DNA of 64,000 nt from Enterococcus raffinosus (GCF_018917525.1 NZ_JAHLOS010000002.1:186001-250000), one strand, 5' to 3'. Positions 1 to 10,316 are shown, numbered from the stretch's first letter. Notes: generated by a model from the sequence alone, not told the origin. Numbers and translations are program-made.

Positions 1-283
1 CTAGCCATTCTTTAAAATTCATTCGCGGACGTCCCGCCGCTTCAAGCGTCGTGATTGCCACGTGATCGTATAAAAGCATGGGCAGAACACCACAAAGGCC
101 GATCCCCAACATACTTAATAATGCAATTTGATCCTGTTGTTTGATCGTTTGCCAAACGGTTTGCCAACTCATTCCATGAGCAATATTTTTTACTTGGTTC
201 GCCACGAAAAATAAAACAATCCCAAAGAAGATGATTTTTAGTAATGTAGCATGCCGTTTGAACCAGCGACTGATTGTCGTCAT
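1..283 (-). CDS. mprF: MprF-like membrane protein, N-terminal part (cut by window start)
   Basis: The minus strand is open from an ATG at 283 to the window edge, about 94 residues. It begins MTTISRWFKRHATLLKIIFF, with a membrane segment from about residue 13 to 30 and a second around 55-75 containing GLCGVLPMLLYD. That segment resembles the start of the flippase domain of MprF, which makes aminoacyl-phosphatidylglycerol and moves it across the membrane to lower sensitivity to cationic peptides. A GGGAG stands 7 nt before the ATG. The synthase domain lies outside the window, so a related membrane protein cannot be excluded. Confidence 0.68.
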   Translation of the reverse strand, partial: MTTISRWFKRHATLLKIIFFGIVLFFVANQVKNIAHGMSWQTVWQTIKQQDQIALLSMLGIGLCGVLPMLLYDHVAITTLEAAGRPRMNFKEWL

Positions 284-667
284 CCTTCTACTCCCATTCT
301 TTCTTTTCTTGTACTCTATTTTAAATGAATTCTTGTTTTGAAGCTATCCTTTTAAATAAATGAAGCGGCTTAAAAAAAGCATTGTTTATTTTTTACAAAA
401 AACACATGCTTCTTTACTTGCTACACAAACGTTACACCATTACAGCGCCTATTTGTTAGAATAATGGCAGTATTTTCAATTCAGGATAAATTTCTGACGT
501 TTAAGCCATTTGTGATAAAGCTTTTTCCTATAGTACTAAATAGGTTAATAGTAGCAAATAATACGGAGTTGGCGTATCTTGTGATTATATCCCTACTCAA
601 TACATTAGGCAAAGGTCAATTCACCGCCTCATCTTTGAGTAAGTATTCATTTAAGGAGTGGAATATA
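284..667. other. Intergenic region between mprF-like and immunity genes
   Basis: This AT-rich 384 bp stretch must hold the divergent promoters of the flanking genes. On the plus strand TTGTGA (579-584) and TACATT (601-606) are 16 bp apart and could drive the immunity gene; the match is weak. The frame of the immunity gene stays open upstream to about 464, but without a ribosome-binding site there. I found no convincing bacteriocin precursor with a double-glycine leader. Confidence 0.4.
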
Positions 668-964
668 ATGTCAAAACTAAAATGGTTCTCAGGCGGAAAA
701 GAACGCAGCGATCAAGCCCTCACTCTCATTAATGAATTACTGAAAGAATTAGATAAGAATCCAAATAGCCAGGCATTACAAAAACTACTAGCTAACTATC
801 AAAATGAATTAAGAAAAAAAGAACGTTCTGTTCCTTTTATTTTGAGTCAAATGAACATTGAGATTTCCAACCTTTTGAAAAAGGAAACTATTTCCTTATC
901 CGATAGTCAGTCGAATAACTTGAAGCAACTAATGACTCTATCAAACATTCGATATGGCTACTAA
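668..964 (+). CDS. Enterocin A-type bacteriocin immunity protein, apparently orphan
   Basis: The 98-residue product carries the pattern of the EntA_Immun family of small cytoplasmic four-helix proteins that protect class IIa bacteriocin producers: helical LTLINELLKEL, then SVPFILSQMNIEISN near residue 58, and a C-terminal LSNIRYGY. The start at 668 is chosen because AAGGAG lies 9 nt upstream, whereas the longer open frame from 464 has no ribosome-binding site. In this family the C-terminal part decides which bacteriocin is blocked. No bacteriocin or transporter gene adjoins it, so it may protect against neighbours' class IIa peptides. Function comes from family resemblance. Confidence 0.78.
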   Translation: MSKLKWFSGGKERSDQALTLINELLKELDKNPNSQALQKLLANYQNELRKKERSVPFILSQMNIEISNLLKKETISLSDSQSNNLKQLMTLSNIRYGY

Positions 965-988
965 TAGTGAAACGCCCAAAATGAAAAG

Positions 989-1032
989 AAATAAGAGTTC
1001 AATCTTCCATATAGGAGATTGAACTCTTATTT
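989..1032. terminator. Bidirectional terminator between immunity gene and rny
   Basis: AATAAGAGTTCAATCT (990-1005) pairs perfectly with AGATTGAACTCTTATT (1016-1031), giving a 16 bp stem with a 10 nt loop. A-rich and T-rich flanks suit termination of the convergent genes from both sides. Confidence 0.85.
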
Positions 1033-1050
1033 GTCTACTAAGTCTGTTAA

Positions 1051-2616
1051 CTATTTTGCATAATCGGTTGCTCGTGTCTCACGAATAACTACTACTTTAA
1101 TATGCCCCGGGTAATCCAACTCGTCTTCAATTCTGCGACGGATATCGCGAACTAAACGAACAGAATCCAAATCCGAAATTTCTTCTGGTTTGACCATGAC
1201 GCGAACTTCACGTCCGGCTTGAACTGCGAAGCTAGAATCAACACCATCAAAACTATTTGAAATGTTTTCTAAGTTTTCTAAACGACGGATATAGTTTTCT
1301 AATGACTCGCTCCGTGCTCCTGGTCGAGCAGCTGACACTGCATCGGCAGCGGCTACTAAGACAGAGATCACTGAAGTTGCTTCTGTGTCTCCGTGGTGAG
1401 AGGCAATTGCATTAATCACGACTGGATTTTCACGATATTTCGCAGCTAATTCAGCCCCGATTTCAACGTGAGACCCTTCAATCTCGTGGTCTAGTGCTTT
1501 ACCAATATCATGAAGCAATCCTGCGCGTTGCGCTAATTGAACATTTTCACCAAGCTCTGCGGCTAATACACCGGTTAGTTTGGCTACTTCAATTGAGTGA
1601 TTCAACACGTTTTGACCATAGCTGGTACGGAAATGCAAACGTCCTAAAATCTTGATCAAATCTGGATGCAGGGTATGAGCGCCAACTTCAAAGGCCGCTT
1701 GTTCCCCGTATTCGCGAATACGTTCATCCATTTCTTTGCGAGATTTTTCAACCATTTCTTCGATCCGCGCCGGATGAATCCGACCATCTTGAATCAGTTT
1801 CTCTAACGTCATCCGAGCAATTTCCCGTCTGATTGGATCAAAGCCGGATAAAACGACTGCTTCTGGTGTATCATCAATAATTAAATCGATCCCCGTCAAT
1901 GTTTCTAATGTCCGAATATTCCGGCCTTCACGTCCAATAATGCGACCTTTCATCTCATCATTTGGCAATGTAACCACCGAAACAGTCGTTTCAGAAACAG
2001 CGTCAGCACCACAACGTTGAATCGCCATCGCTAAAAGATTCTTCGCTTTGCGATCAGCTTCTTCCTTAGCACGTTGTTCAGATTCCTTGACCATAACTGT
2101 TAACTCATGGTTCAATTCCTCTTCGGTTCTCTTCATAATTACTTCTTTCGCTTCATCCTTCGTTAAAGAAGCAACCTGTTCCAATTTTGTTTGTTGTTCA
2201 TTAATCAGTTGTTCTACATCTTTTTCTCGCTCGTCAATTAATTGCTGTCTAGCACTGATCTTTGTTTCTTTTTCTTCCAGTGAGTGCTCACGCTTCTCTA
2301 GAGAATCATCTTTACGATCTAAAGTCTGTTCTCTTTGAAGCAAGCGATTTTCTTGCGATTTTAATTCTTGTCTGCTTTCTTTCAACTCACTTTCAACTTG
2401 TGCGCGATACTGCTGGTTTTCTTCCTTGGCTTCCAACAAAGCTTCTTTCTTCAAGGTCTCCGCTTCTTTATTTGCATGCGTAATGATTCCTCTAGCTGTG
2501 TTTTGTGCCCCATCAATTTCTTTTTCATGGCGTGACTTTGCGACCATGAAACCCAAACCAAGACCGACAATTAAACCGATGATAGCGAGGAGAATAGGAA
2601 CTAACATTAAATCCAC
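1051..2616 (-). CDS. rny: Ribonuclease Y
   Basis: RNase Y is the membrane-anchored endoribonuclease that starts decay and processing of many mRNAs in Firmicutes. The 521-residue product has one N-terminal membrane segment (about residues 4-24), a long charged coiled coil (about 30-200), a KH RNA-binding domain with [15 protein letters not shown], and an HD phosphohydrolase domain in which [17 protein letters not shown] supplies the metal-binding His-Asp pair. Length and domain order are standard. It is the last gene before the convergent immunity gene, with a shared terminator. recA lies upstream behind its own terminator, so rny is probably transcribed alone. Confidence 0.97.
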   Translation of the reverse strand: MDLMLVPILLAIIGLIVGLGLGFMVAKSRHEKEIDGAQNTARGIITHANKEAETLKKEALLEAKEENQQYRAQVESELKESRQELKSQENRLLQREQTLDRKDDSLEKREHSLEEKETKISARQQLIDEREKDVEQLINEQQTKLEQVASLTKDEAKEVIMKRTEEELNHELTVMVKESEQRAKEEADRKAKNLLAMAIQRCGADAVSETTVSVVTLPNDEMKGRIIGREGRNIRTLETLTGIDLIIDDTPEAVVLSGFDPIRREIARMTLEKLIQDGRIHPARIEEMVEKSRKEMDERIREYGEQAAFEVGAHTLHPDLIKILGRLHFRTSYGQNVLNHSIEVAKLTGVLAAELGENVQLAQRAGLLHDIGKALDHEIEGSHVEIGAELAAKYRENPVVINAIASHHGDTEATSVISVLVAAADAVSAARPGARSESLENYIRRLENLENISNSFDGVDSSFAVQAGREVRVMVKPEEISDLDSVRLVRDIRRRIEDELDYPGHIKVVVIRETRATDYAK

Positions 2617-2803
2617 CTCCGTACTATCTTATTTACCTATCTGTAGTTTTTTGATAAACGAATGTCAAATTATCAATATGCCTACTTGCATATGTGTGAG
2701 AGTCACACAACTTTATTCTAATGTTTGTCTGATAGCGTGTCAACTTTATTTCTCTTTTGCCATACTCAACAATAAAGCGCTTTGATTCGCTGTAAAATAG
2801 TCC

Positions 2804-2850
2804 GCAAAAAAACACTAATGACTAGGCTAACCTGCCTCATCATTAGTGTC
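2804..2850 (-). terminator. recA terminator
   Basis: ACACTAATGA (2812-2821) pairs with TCATTAGTGT (2840-2849). On the minus strand the stem is followed by a run of seven T, so recA transcription should end here before rny. Confidence 0.85.
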
Positions 2851-2860
2851 GATTTGTTTT

Positions 2861-3910
2861 TTATTCATCTAAAGGTAGCTCTTCTTGACCCGCTTCTTCA
2901 GCCTCAGTCACATCGACTTCTTCACCGATACCGTAAGCTGCACGTACACGTGTCGCTACTTCAGCCATCATTTCTGGATGATCGGCCAGATATTTCTTAG
3001 CATTTTCGCGACCTTGTCCAATCCGATCTTCTTTATAGCCATACCAAGCACCGCTCTTATCAACGATGTCTTTTTCCACTGCCATATCTAGCAATTCACC
3101 CTCTTGTGAAATACCTAGACCATACATAATGTCCACTTCAGCCACTTTAAATGGTGGAGCAACTTTATTTTTCACGACTTTGATCTTCGTGCGATTACCT
3201 ATGATGTCTGTGCCGTTTTTCAATTGCTCAGCACGACGAACTTCCAAACGAACCGTTGCGTAGAACTTCAAAGCTCGTCCGCCTGGTGTTACTTCTGGAT
3301 TACCAAACATAACACCGACTTTTTCACGAATTTGGTTGATGAAGACAGCGATCGTCTTCGTTTTATTGATAGAACCTGAGAGCTTACGCAAAGCTTGTGA
3401 CATCAAACGAGCTTGTAAACCAACGTGTGCATCACCCATCTCGCCATCGATTTCGGCACGTGGAACTAAGGCTGCCACAGAGTCGATAACGATAATGTCT
3501 ACCGCGCCACTTGAAACTAAAGCATCCGCAATTTCTAGACCTTGTTCACCAGTATCTGGTTGTGATAGTAGCAACTCATCAATATTTACACCTAAACGCT
3601 GTGCGTATTGAGGATCCAATGCGTGCTCGGCATCGATAAAGGCTGCCGTGCCGCCATGCTTTTGGACTTCTGCGATTGCATGCAATGCGACCGTTGTTTT
3701 ACCAGAACTTTCTGGTCCATATACTTCGATGATCCGTCCACGAGGGTATCCGCCAACACCTAGCGCAACATCCAATGCCAAAGAGCCACTTGGAATCGTT
3801 GAGATTTGTTGATCGACCTTTTCCCCTAATTTCATGATCGAGCCTTTACCATAATTCTTTTCAATCTTCTTCATTGCAGCATCTAAGGCTGCCTTGCGAT
3901 CATTTGCCAA
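2861..3910 (-). CDS. recA: RecA recombinase
   Basis: RecA forms filaments on single-stranded DNA, drives strand exchange and triggers LexA self-cleavage. The protein shows the Walker A loop GPESSGKTT, the [10 protein letters not shown] segment and the [17 protein letters not shown] region, with an acidic C-terminal tail. I place the start at the TTG at 3910 ([12 protein letters not shown]): GGGAGG lies 8 nt upstream and the resulting 349 residues match enterococcal RecA. The longer open frame to 3952 adds 14 residues without homology. cinA lies upstream on the same strand, as is usual. Confidence 0.97.
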   Translation of the reverse strand: MANDRKAALDAAMKKIEKNYGKGSIMKLGEKVDQQISTIPSGSLALDVALGVGGYPRGRIIEVYGPESSGKTTVALHAIAEVQKHGGTAAFIDAEHALDPQYAQRLGVNIDELLLSQPDTGEQGLEIADALVSSGAVDIIVIDSVAALVPRAEIDGEMGDAHVGLQARLMSQALRKLSGSINKTKTIAVFINQIREKVGVMFGNPEVTPGGRALKFYATVRLEVRRAEQLKNGTDIIGNRTKIKVVKNKVAPPFKVAEVDIMYGLGISQEGELLDMAVEKDIVDKSGAWYGYKEDRIGQGRENAKKYLADHPEMMAEVATRVRAAYGIGEEVDVTEAEEAGQEELPLDE

Positions 3911-4011
3911 TAGCTGATCCTCCCTATTTCTTATAATCAATATGCTTTTCACATCATTATTGCTTTTTCAATATCCCTAGTTTATCGGTTTGAAATCAAA
4001 AAAGCAAGCAA

Positions 4012-4036
4012 AAAACGAACAAACATTCGCTTTTTT
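4012..4036 (-). terminator. cinA terminator overlapping a LexA-box-like palindrome
   Basis: On the minus strand AAAAAGCGAA and TTCGTTTTTT flank a 5 nt loop and end in T-rich sequence. The same bases form CGAACAAACATTCG (4016-4029), one base off the GAAC-N4-GTTC core of the Gram-positive SOS box. They lie just upstream of a possible recA promoter, TTGCTT, 17 bp, TAAACT. Terminator call is good; operator role is a guess. Confidence 0.55.
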
Positions 4037-5282
4037 AACTTTTGTTTAGAATTGCGCGACGCACCATGTCTAAGCCCTTCATGACGGAGCTATGACGGAC
4101 ATACGAACGATCCCGAGTAAAATGATTTTCACTGATCAGCGTCTCACCATCTTTTTGAGCCAACGCAATATAAACCGTTCCTTTAGGTTTGCCTTCTAGC
4201 TCGTCAGGACCTGCCACTCCAGTAAAGGACAGAGCAAAATCTGTGTCTGCTAAACACAAAGCTGCTTCTGCCATTTCCTTCGCACATTCTTCACTCACCA
4301 CGCCGACACGTTCTAACAGCGCTGGATCGATGCCTAGAAAGCTTGCTTTCGTTGCCTTGGAATATGTGACAAAACCACCAGGAAAGACCTCAGAAACGCC
4401 AGGAATCGTCCCTAGCGTTGCTTGAAATTCACCCGCAGTCAAACTTTCCGCTGCTGTGATACTTAGCTGTTTTTCTTTCAGCAAGTCCACCACGACTTCG
4501 ACTAAGCTGTTCTCCTCTCCGTAACCATAAAAGAACTCGCCAACTTTCGCCATGATCTCCGCTTCTGTTTGATTTAATAAAGCATTCGCTGAGATCTCAT
4601 CCTCTGTTTTCGCGGTGATTCGCAACGTTACCTCGTTTGGCTTTGCATAAGGTGCGATTGTAGGATTTGATTGGTGTTCGATCATCTCTGCCAGGTCGGT
4701 CACTAATTTCGATTCTCCGATTCCGAAGAAACGTAGTACTCGAGAAGTAAGTTTTTCCGTTGTCGGAAATTCTTTTTCTAACAATGGACGCGCTTGTTCC
4801 AAGAACATTGGCTTTAATTCGCTCGGTGGGCCTGGCAATAAAATATAATTGTTTTTCTCGCCTTTGTATAAACAGCCAATAGCTAAACCCGTACGGTTCG
4901 GTAACGGAATCCCATCCTGCAATGTTTCGATCTGACGTAAGTTATTTGGCGTCATCGTGCTTTGACGTTGGATAAAAAAGCTGTTAAGAGCTTCTAAACC
5001 TTCTTGATTTTGTACTAGCGGTACGCCTACATGATCTGCTAAAACATTCTTCGTTAAATCGTCATCCGTTGGTCCTAAGCCGCCGCATAAGATAATCAAT
5101 TCGCTACGTGTATCTGCTAATTGCAGCAGCTGCTCTAAACGTTGCGGGTTATCTCCTACAACTGTGTGAAAATAAACCTCAATTCCCATATCCGCTAATT
5201 TTTCTGATAAGAATGTCGCGTTAGTATTCACGACTTGTCCTAATAAGAGCTCTGTGCCCACGGCAATGATTTCTGCTTTCAT
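4035..5282 (-). CDS. cinA: CinA competence/damage-inducible protein
   Basis: The 415-residue protein has an N-terminal molybdopterin-binding-like domain (about residues 1-170) with the family motif [13 protein letters not shown], and a C-terminal nicotinamide-nucleotide amidohydrolase-like domain (about 250-410) opening with [14 protein letters not shown]. Family members hydrolyse ADP-ribose or deamidate NMN in pyridine-nucleotide salvage, and cinA is commonly coupled to recA. Here it lies directly upstream of recA on the same strand, although a terminator-like hairpin separates them. Length is normal and key motifs are intact. Confidence 0.94.
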   Translation of the reverse strand: MKAEIIAVGTELLLGQVVNTNATFLSEKLADMGIEVYFHTVVGDNPQRLEQLLQLADTRSELIILCGGLGPTDDDLTKNVLADHVGVPLVQNQEGLEALNSFFIQRQSTMTPNNLRQIETLQDGIPLPNRTGLAIGCLYKGEKNNYILLPGPPSELKPMFLEQARPLLEKEFPTTEKLTSRVLRFFGIGESKLVTDLAEMIEHQSNPTIAPYAKPNEVTLRITAKTEDEISANALLNQTEAEIMAKVGEFFYGYGEENSLVEVVVDLLKEKQLSITAAESLTAGEFQATLGTIPGVSEVFPGGFVTYSKATKASFLGIDPALLERVGVVSEECAKEMAEAALCLADTDFALSFTGVAGPDELEGKPKGTVYIALAQKDGETLISENHFTRDRSYVRHSSVMKGLDMVRRAILNKS

Positions 5283-5349
5283 TTATTCCTCTTCTTTCTA
5301 AGATACGCAATTTTTCTCCACTATAACAGAAAGTACAACAGAAAAAACA

Positions 5350-5394
5350 GAAAAAACGACCAGTAAGATAGATTTTCCTATCCTACTGACCGTA
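5350..5394 (-). terminator. Terminator after pgsA
   Basis: A 16 bp imperfect stem joins 5356-5371 and 5378-5393 around a 6 nt loop. On the minus strand it is followed by TTTTTT. Confidence 0.75.
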
Positions 5395-5406
5395 ATTTTG
5401 ATTTTT

Positions 5407-5988
5407 TTACATGGAGCCTTTAAAGATCGCTGTGTTTTTAGCAAAGTAGTCGTAACCTGAATAAACAGTAAAGAATAAGCAGATATACAACATAATTTGA
5501 TCCATTGGGATACCAATAAAGTTAAAAGGTACATTGTTTAAGTAAAGCAACACGATGCCGACCATTTGTGTCGCAGTCTTGATTTTTCCTGGCATCGCAG
5601 CTGCCATAACACCGCCGCCTTGTTCAACGATCAGTAAACGTAACCCTGTTACTGCCAACTCGCGGCAAACAATAATAGCAATTACCCAAGAAGGTGCTTT
5701 TCCTTGTTCGACTAAAATAATAAACGCCGTCATCACCAGCATCTTATCTGCCAAAGGATCCGCAAATTTCCCGAAGTTAGTGACCAAGCCATCACGACGA
5801 GCAATTTTCCCATCAAGATGATCAGTATAGCTGGCTATCGCGAAAATAATCGCACCCACCAGTTGAGTCACTGCTAAATCAGTATTACCAATCTGCAATG
5901 TGCCCCAATCCCACGGAGCTAAGACGACGATCATAAAGATTGGGATCATGAAAATCCGAATGACAGTCAATTTATTTGGTAAATTCAT
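5407..5988 (-). CDS. pgsA: CDP-diacylglycerol-glycerol-3-phosphate 3-phosphatidyltransferase
   Basis: PgsA makes phosphatidylglycerol phosphate from CDP-diacylglycerol and glycerol-3-phosphate in the membrane. The 193-residue protein is hydrophobic, with about six membrane segments. It carries the CDP-alcohol phosphotransferase signature as DHLDGKIARRDGLVTN then FGKFADPLADK, containing the D-x2-DG-x2-AR, G-x3-D-x3-D metal ligands. It follows the rodZ-like gene by 34 nt, a conserved pairing in Firmicutes, and a strong hairpin closes the unit downstream. Confidence 0.96.
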   Translation of the reverse strand: MNLPNKLTVIRIFMIPIFMIVVLAPWDWGTLQIGNTDLAVTQLVGAIIFAIASYTDHLDGKIARRDGLVTNFGKFADPLADKMLVMTAFIILVEQGKAPSWVIAIIVCRELAVTGLRLLIVEQGGGVMAAAMPGKIKTATQMVGIVLLYLNNVPFNFIGIPMDQIMLYICLFFTVYSGYDYFAKNTAIFKGSM

Positions 5989-6022
5989 TATGAATTCCTC
6001 CTAGTTCATTTTAAACACGGCC

Positions 6023-6886
6023 CTAAGATGCGTAGGCGATATTCAATGTAATATTCTTTTGCAACAACGAATCCCCTGGTTGGAAATCGAGGGCCTGATC
6101 GTTGATTTTTACTTCGGCATATTTTGCCATACCAACAGTGATGACTGCTTGAGCCGTATCAGCAGGCAGCTCAGTCGTTTCAGATTCACCTTTTTCCAAG
6201 GTCTTCTGATACGTCAACGCACCATTGACTTGAACACCGACCCATACTCGTTCTGTTCCGGTAAAACTGATTTTCAACGGTTTCTCCGCATGCTCCACTT
6301 TCATTGTTGCCGCGTTGGTCGTATTATTTTCCATCGCAAAGGCCATTTTGGGTTTTTCTGGCTCCTTCGAGGATTCTACCGGTTTCGGTTGTGAAGATGA
6401 AACTTTTTCCGCCACGGATGAAGAGACATCTGAGCGTTCAACTTGAACAGAACTATTTTCTGGAATAATTGCAGTTTCTTGATGGTCCAGCCAAGTCATA
6501 TAACCGACCACCGAAATAATTGCTAGTGCCACCAGTCCTAAAAGAATCATCGGCAAAGTCGCTTTGAAACGAGCTCGCGTCGGACTTTCGACATGCTTAT
6601 TTTTTCTCAGACCATCAACCGTTTCTAATTCGGGATAACTCGGCAGCGGACGGTCCTTACCATCCAGCACATCAATTAAATGATCACCGTCCAGTTTTAC
6701 CTCATCAGCGTATTGTCGAATAAATGTCCGCAAATAATAATCACTAGGCAATTCATGGAAGTCATTTTCTTCAATTGCCAGCAAATAACGTTTTTGGATT
6801 TTCGTGCGCTGCTGCAGCTCATCTAAACTGATTTTTTTATCGATCCGGGCTTTGCGTAGTGTTTCTCCAATATTAATACTAGCCAC
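6023..6886 (-). CDS. RodZ/YmfM-like helix-turn-helix membrane protein
   Basis: The 287-residue protein has an N-terminal HTH domain (about residues 5-70: GETLRKARIDKKISLDELQQ), a basic stretch, one membrane segment (about 108-131, MILLGLVALAIISVVGYMTW), a Ser/Pro/Glu-rich extracellular linker and a C-terminal beta domain of the DUF4115 type. That is the architecture of RodZ, which links cytoskeletal and cell-wall elongation proteins; the HTH is used for protein contact rather than DNA in studied homologues. Position between the ymf genes and pgsA matches the family's usual context. Confidence 0.88.
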   Translation of the reverse strand: MASINIGETLRKARIDKKISLDELQQRTKIQKRYLLAIEENDFHELPSDYYLRTFIRQYADEVKLDGDHLIDVLDGKDRPLPSYPELETVDGLRKNKHVESPTRARFKATLPMILLGLVALAIISVVGYMTWLDHQETAIIPENSSVQVERSDVSSSVAEKVSSSQPKPVESSKEPEKPKMAFAMENNTTNAATMKVEHAEKPLKISFTGTERVWVGVQVNGALTYQKTLEKGESETTELPADTAQAVITVGMAKYAEVKINDQALDFQPGDSLLQKNITLNIAYAS

Positions 6887-7010
6887 TTGGTTCTCTACTC
6901 CTAATTCATATTAGTGAGATTATCTTATTAAGAAAATAATCTTAGTTTTTTATCACGTATACCATTTTTTAGCCTATCTAATTAGCTAAGTAAAATTGTT
7001 ATCCTGGTTC

Positions 7011-7736
7011 TTATTCCATCCAGCCACCAGCGACAGGCAATACAATGCCCGTAGTATAGCTAGCTTCTTTTGAAAATAAGTACTTGCAGGCTGCGGCGAC
7101 TTCTTTTGGGTCAGCCAATCGTCCTAAAGGAATTTCCGACATCAATTCTGTCAGCTCTTGCGGCTCCCAATTGTCATTCATTTTCGTTTGGACAGCACCT
7201 GGTGCTACGACATTGACAGTGATTCCTAAAGTTGCGACCTCTTTGGCGTAGGCTTTTGCAAATGCTTCTTGCGCACCCTTTACAGCACTGTAGACAGTCT
7301 CCATGCTGCTTCCACGATGTCCATAGACCGATCCGATAAATACGACGCGCCCATTTCCATTTTTTGCCAATTTCCTCTGCAAACTCTGTAATAAAAGTAG
7401 CGGTGTCTTCAAATGAACTTGCCATAACGCCTCCATTTGATCCGCTTTTGTCTCTGGCAGCAACTCGTAAAAAGTAAAGCCCGAGGCAAAAACAATACCA
7501 TCCACTTGAAACAGTTGTTCAAGAAAGCTCGGAACTTCTGTTTCCTTCAACATGTCTAAGGATACCATAAAAAAATCTTGCTGAGGATAACGTTTCTGTA
7601 AGTCTGAAACGAAACTTAAAACTTTTTCTTTTTGCTGATTATAGTGACAGTAGAGGGACCAGCCTTGCCCCGCTAGTTTTTCGCAAACAGCTTGACCAAT
7701 ATCCCCGCTCGCCCCCATTACTAACGCATAAGGCAT
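7011..7736 (-). CDS. ymfI: SDR-family oxidoreductase YmfI
   Basis: This 241-residue short-chain dehydrogenase has the N-terminal nucleotide loop GASGDIGQAV, the SVYGHRGSSMETVYSAVK region carrying the catalytic Ser and YxxxK, and VVAPGAVQT. In Bacillus YmfI reduces the lysine modification on elongation factor P; that role is transferred from homology and from the conserved ymfF-ymfH-ymfI order seen here. It begins 26 nt after ymfH. A general SDR of other specificity would look similar, but context favours YmfI. Confidence 0.85.
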   Translation of the reverse strand: MPYALVMGASGDIGQAVCEKLAGQGWSLYCHYNQQKEKVLSFVSDLQKRYPQQDFFMVSLDMLKETEVPSFLEQLFQVDGIVFASGFTFYELLPETKADQMEALWQVHLKTPLLLLQSLQRKLAKNGNGRVVFIGSVYGHRGSSMETVYSAVKGAQEAFAKAYAKEVATLGITVNVVAPGAVQTKMNDNWEPQELTELMSEIPLGRLADPKEVAAACKYLFSKEASYTTGIVLPVAGGWME

Positions 7737-7762
7737 TCTATCCCTCCTTTATACTACTTTTT

Positions 7763-9061
7763 TTAACTAGGAATATTCTTTTCCATATAAAATCGTGTGA
7801 AGGCTTCTTCTTTGATAAATAATTTACCCGCAGCTAAAACATCTGCCAATTCGATTTCTTGAATGATTTCCGGCATATCAAACAGCGTCCATTCACCATA
7901 TAATGACTGGGTGAATTGATTGGCAACATACTCTAATGAGTTCAGTGATTGGAAATATTTTCCTAACATTTTTTTCTTCAAAAGCGTCAGATTTTTCTCA
8001 TTAACTTCTGGATCGCTGTCAAAATGCAGTAAAATTTCCGTCAACCGGTCTGCTAGTGTTTGCGGTTTTTCGCTATCCCCACCAAAGTCCGCAAAATAAA
8101 AGCTGCGGTCCAAAGAAAATTCATAGCCAAAACTGTCGTCTAATAATCCCTCATTATACAAGCGTAAATAGTTTTGTGAAGTCGTCCCTAATAGCATTTG
8201 GAATAAAAGATCCATCGAAATTTTGAAGATCAGGCGTTCCTTATTGTCTTGTGGTAATTCTGCCAAACCTTTAATTCCAACAATTGCTTTTGGCATTGTG
8301 ATTGGCATTTTTTCTTCACTGCGTTTAATGATCTCATCAGGTGATTCCAGCGGAAATCGACGTTGGATCGGTTCTGGCGCTTCAAAAGTTTTCTTCGCTT
8401 GGTTTTCCCGAATGAATGCCATTAAGGTTTCCGGCTCCAGATTTCCTACAACGAACAACGTCATATTGCTAGGATGATAAAACGTATTGTAGCACGTGTA
8501 TAGATCCTCAGCTGTGATTTCTGCAATCGAATCAATCGTTCCTGCAATATCAATATGCAGCGGATGCTTCGGATACATATTTTTTAAAATAGCGAAAAAC
8601 TGTTGCCAACCCGGATCATCTTGATACATTTGAATTTCTTGCCCAATGATTCCTTGCTCTTTCTGCACAGACTCTTCCGTAAAATAAGGAGCTTGGACAA
8701 AATCTAGCAAAGTTCCTAAATTCAATTCCAATTGATCAGTCGTCGAAAATAGATAGCTTGTGCGAGTAAAGCTGGTAAAGGCGTTCGCCGATGCCCCTTG
8801 TTCACCAAATTTTTGAAACACATCGCCATCTTCCTTTTCAAACATCTTGTGTTCTAAAAAGTGAGCGATCCCATCAGGAACTTTGATATACTCTGTTCCG
8901 CCACGCGGGATAAACTCATTGTCGATTGAACCGTAATTGGTGCTAAATAGGCCGTACGTCTTGTGATATCCAGCCTTTGGCAACAAATAGACCGTTAAGC
9001 CATTTGGTAAAATTTCCTTATACAAGGTTTCGTTGATTTTTTGATAGGCTACTTTATCCAT
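7763..9061 (-). CDS. ymfH: M16-family peptidase-like protein YmfH
   Basis: M16 (insulinase/pitrilysin) fold of about 430 residues. The inverted zinc motif HFLEH occurs near residue 70 (GIAHFLEHKMFEKEDGD), followed by NAFTSFTRTSY; the glutamate needed for a full zinc site is plausibly further on. I start at the ATG at 9061, because GGAGG lies 7 nt upstream and the 5-residue longer frame has no site. It overlaps the end of ymfF by 8 nt, implying coupled translation. The pair probably acts as one heterodimer, the active subunit being this one; its physiological substrate is unknown. Confidence 0.88.
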   Translation of the reverse strand: MDKVAYQKINETLYKEILPNGLTVYLLPKAGYHKTYGLFSTNYGSIDNEFIPRGGTEYIKVPDGIAHFLEHKMFEKEDGDVFQKFGEQGASANAFTSFTRTSYLFSTTDQLELNLGTLLDFVQAPYFTEESVQKEQGIIGQEIQMYQDDPGWQQFFAILKNMYPKHPLHIDIAGTIDSIAEITAEDLYTCYNTFYHPSNMTLFVVGNLEPETLMAFIRENQAKKTFEAPEPIQRRFPLESPDEIIKRSEEKMPITMPKAIVGIKGLAELPQDNKERLIFKISMDLLFQMLLGTTSQNYLRLYNEGLLDDSFGYEFSLDRSFYFADFGGDSEKPQTLADRLTEILLHFDSDPEVNEKNLTLLKKKMLGKYFQSLNSLEYVANQFTQSLYGEWTLFDMPEIIQEIELADVLAAGKLFIKEEAFTRFYMEKNIPS

Positions 9062-10316
9062 TCTGTTGTCCTCCATCTAAAAAGAAGATCGCCTGCAGAC
9101 GAATTTTTTTCGCAACTTTCTGTACATCTTTTGGTGTCACAGCTGCCAAACGTCTCAGCCATTCTTCGTCTGTTAGTTTACTTTGTGGCAGCCACTGCGC
9201 CAAGTAAGTCGTCTCGATCGCATTTTGCATACTGTCTAAGCCCAGTAAGTAATGATTTTTCAACATCGCTTTCGTTTGCTGGAAAGCCAAATCAGTGAAA
9301 TTACCAGCTTGTAATTCGAGTAGCTGTTCCTCAATCAAACGTAAAACTTTCTGACGGTTGTCGCTATTAATTCCGGTTTGCACCTGCAAATAACCGCGGA
9401 ATGTATCAAAAGAGCTTGAGGCATAATAAGCTAAGCTTGCCTTTTCTCTGACATTCATAAATAATTTTGAATGAGGAAACCCGCCGAACAAGCCATTAAA
9501 GACCAGCAGTGCAAAACGGTCAGTATCTTCGTAATAAACATCGGTTGAATAAGCTAGGTTCAGTTTTCCTTGTGTCACCGTTTCTTGAACTTGCTGTTCT
9601 CGAATCACATTATCACTAGCTTGATAATAATAAATAGCCGGGAAGCTTTCTTTTCGCTCGGCAAAAGGCAGCTCTTTGAACAGCTCAGCCATTTCCGCTT
9701 CCTCTACATCACCAATCACAAATAAATCTATTTGATCCTGCGTAATCATCTCCTGATAATATGCCGCAAGGCCTTCGTTTGTCTCACGCTCTAAATCATC
9801 TACTGTACCAAAGCTCGGTAATTTTTGTGCTTCATCCGTAAAATAGGTCTCTTTGATTTTTAAAGAAGCCATTGTTTGTTTGTCTTCCTGCAATGTCTCG
9901 ATATAACTTTGCAGATTTTCTTTTTCCAGTTGAAACGTTTGTTCATCGAATTTTCCATCCTGGATATTAGGGTAAAATAGAATCTCCTTCAAAAAATCCA
10001 TTGCGGCTGGTAACAGTTTTGGATCATCAACGTATTTTCCATTGACAATACCTAAACCAATGTCTAACCAATGCAGATTCCCTTTGCGTCCCACATTCAA
10101 CCCGAAACTAGCTCCATAAAGCTCGGCTAATTGTCCACTCAATTTTGTTTGATCTGGATAGCGTAAAGAATTAGTTTCCAATAAGTTCGCCAAAAGGGCT
10201 CGTTTAGTCATGATTTCTTTCGTTAAACGGGTAGTAAAGCGCCCATAGATTTGAATTGTTTTGTATTTTTTTGTCGCAATAACGTGCAGTCGCACGCCCT
10301 TCTTAAGTTCGATCAT
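9054..10316 (-). CDS. ymfF: M16-family protein YmfF, probably non-catalytic partner
   Basis: This 420-residue protein shares the M16 fold with its downstream neighbour but lacks HxxEH: the matching place reads NLLETNSLRYPD. Family pairs often combine one zinc-binding and one R/Y-bearing subunit, and the C-terminal half here contains the typical MNVREKASLAYYASSS loop. It is the first gene of the ymfF-ymfH-ymfI unit, which may continue to the rodZ-like gene and pgsA. Its promoter and a structured leader lie in the 150 bp upstream. Confidence 0.87.
   Translation of the reverse strand: MIELKKGVRLHVIATKKYKTIQIYGRFTTRLTKEIMTKRALLANLLETNSLRYPDQTKLSGQLAELYGASFGLNVGRKGNLHWLDIGLGIVNGKYVDDPKLLPAAMDFLKEILFYPNIQDGKFDEQTFQLEKENLQSYIETLQEDKQTMASLKIKETYFTDEAQKLPSFGTVDDLERETNEGLAAYYQEMITQDQIDLFVIGDVEEAEMAELFKELPFAERKESFPAIYYYQASDNVIREQQVQETVTQGKLNLAYSTDVYYEDTDRFALLVFNGLFGGFPHSKLFMNVREKASLAYYASSSFDTFRGYLQVQTGINSDNRQKVLRLIEEQLLELQAGNFTDLAFQQTKAMLKNHYLLGLDSMQNAIETTYLAQWLPQSKLTDEEWLRRLAAVTPKDVQKVAKKIRLQAIFFLDGGQQNG

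Noticed and set aside
464..667. N-terminal extension of the immunity protein
   Set aside because: No ribosome-binding site, not family-like; the start at 668 has AAGGAG.
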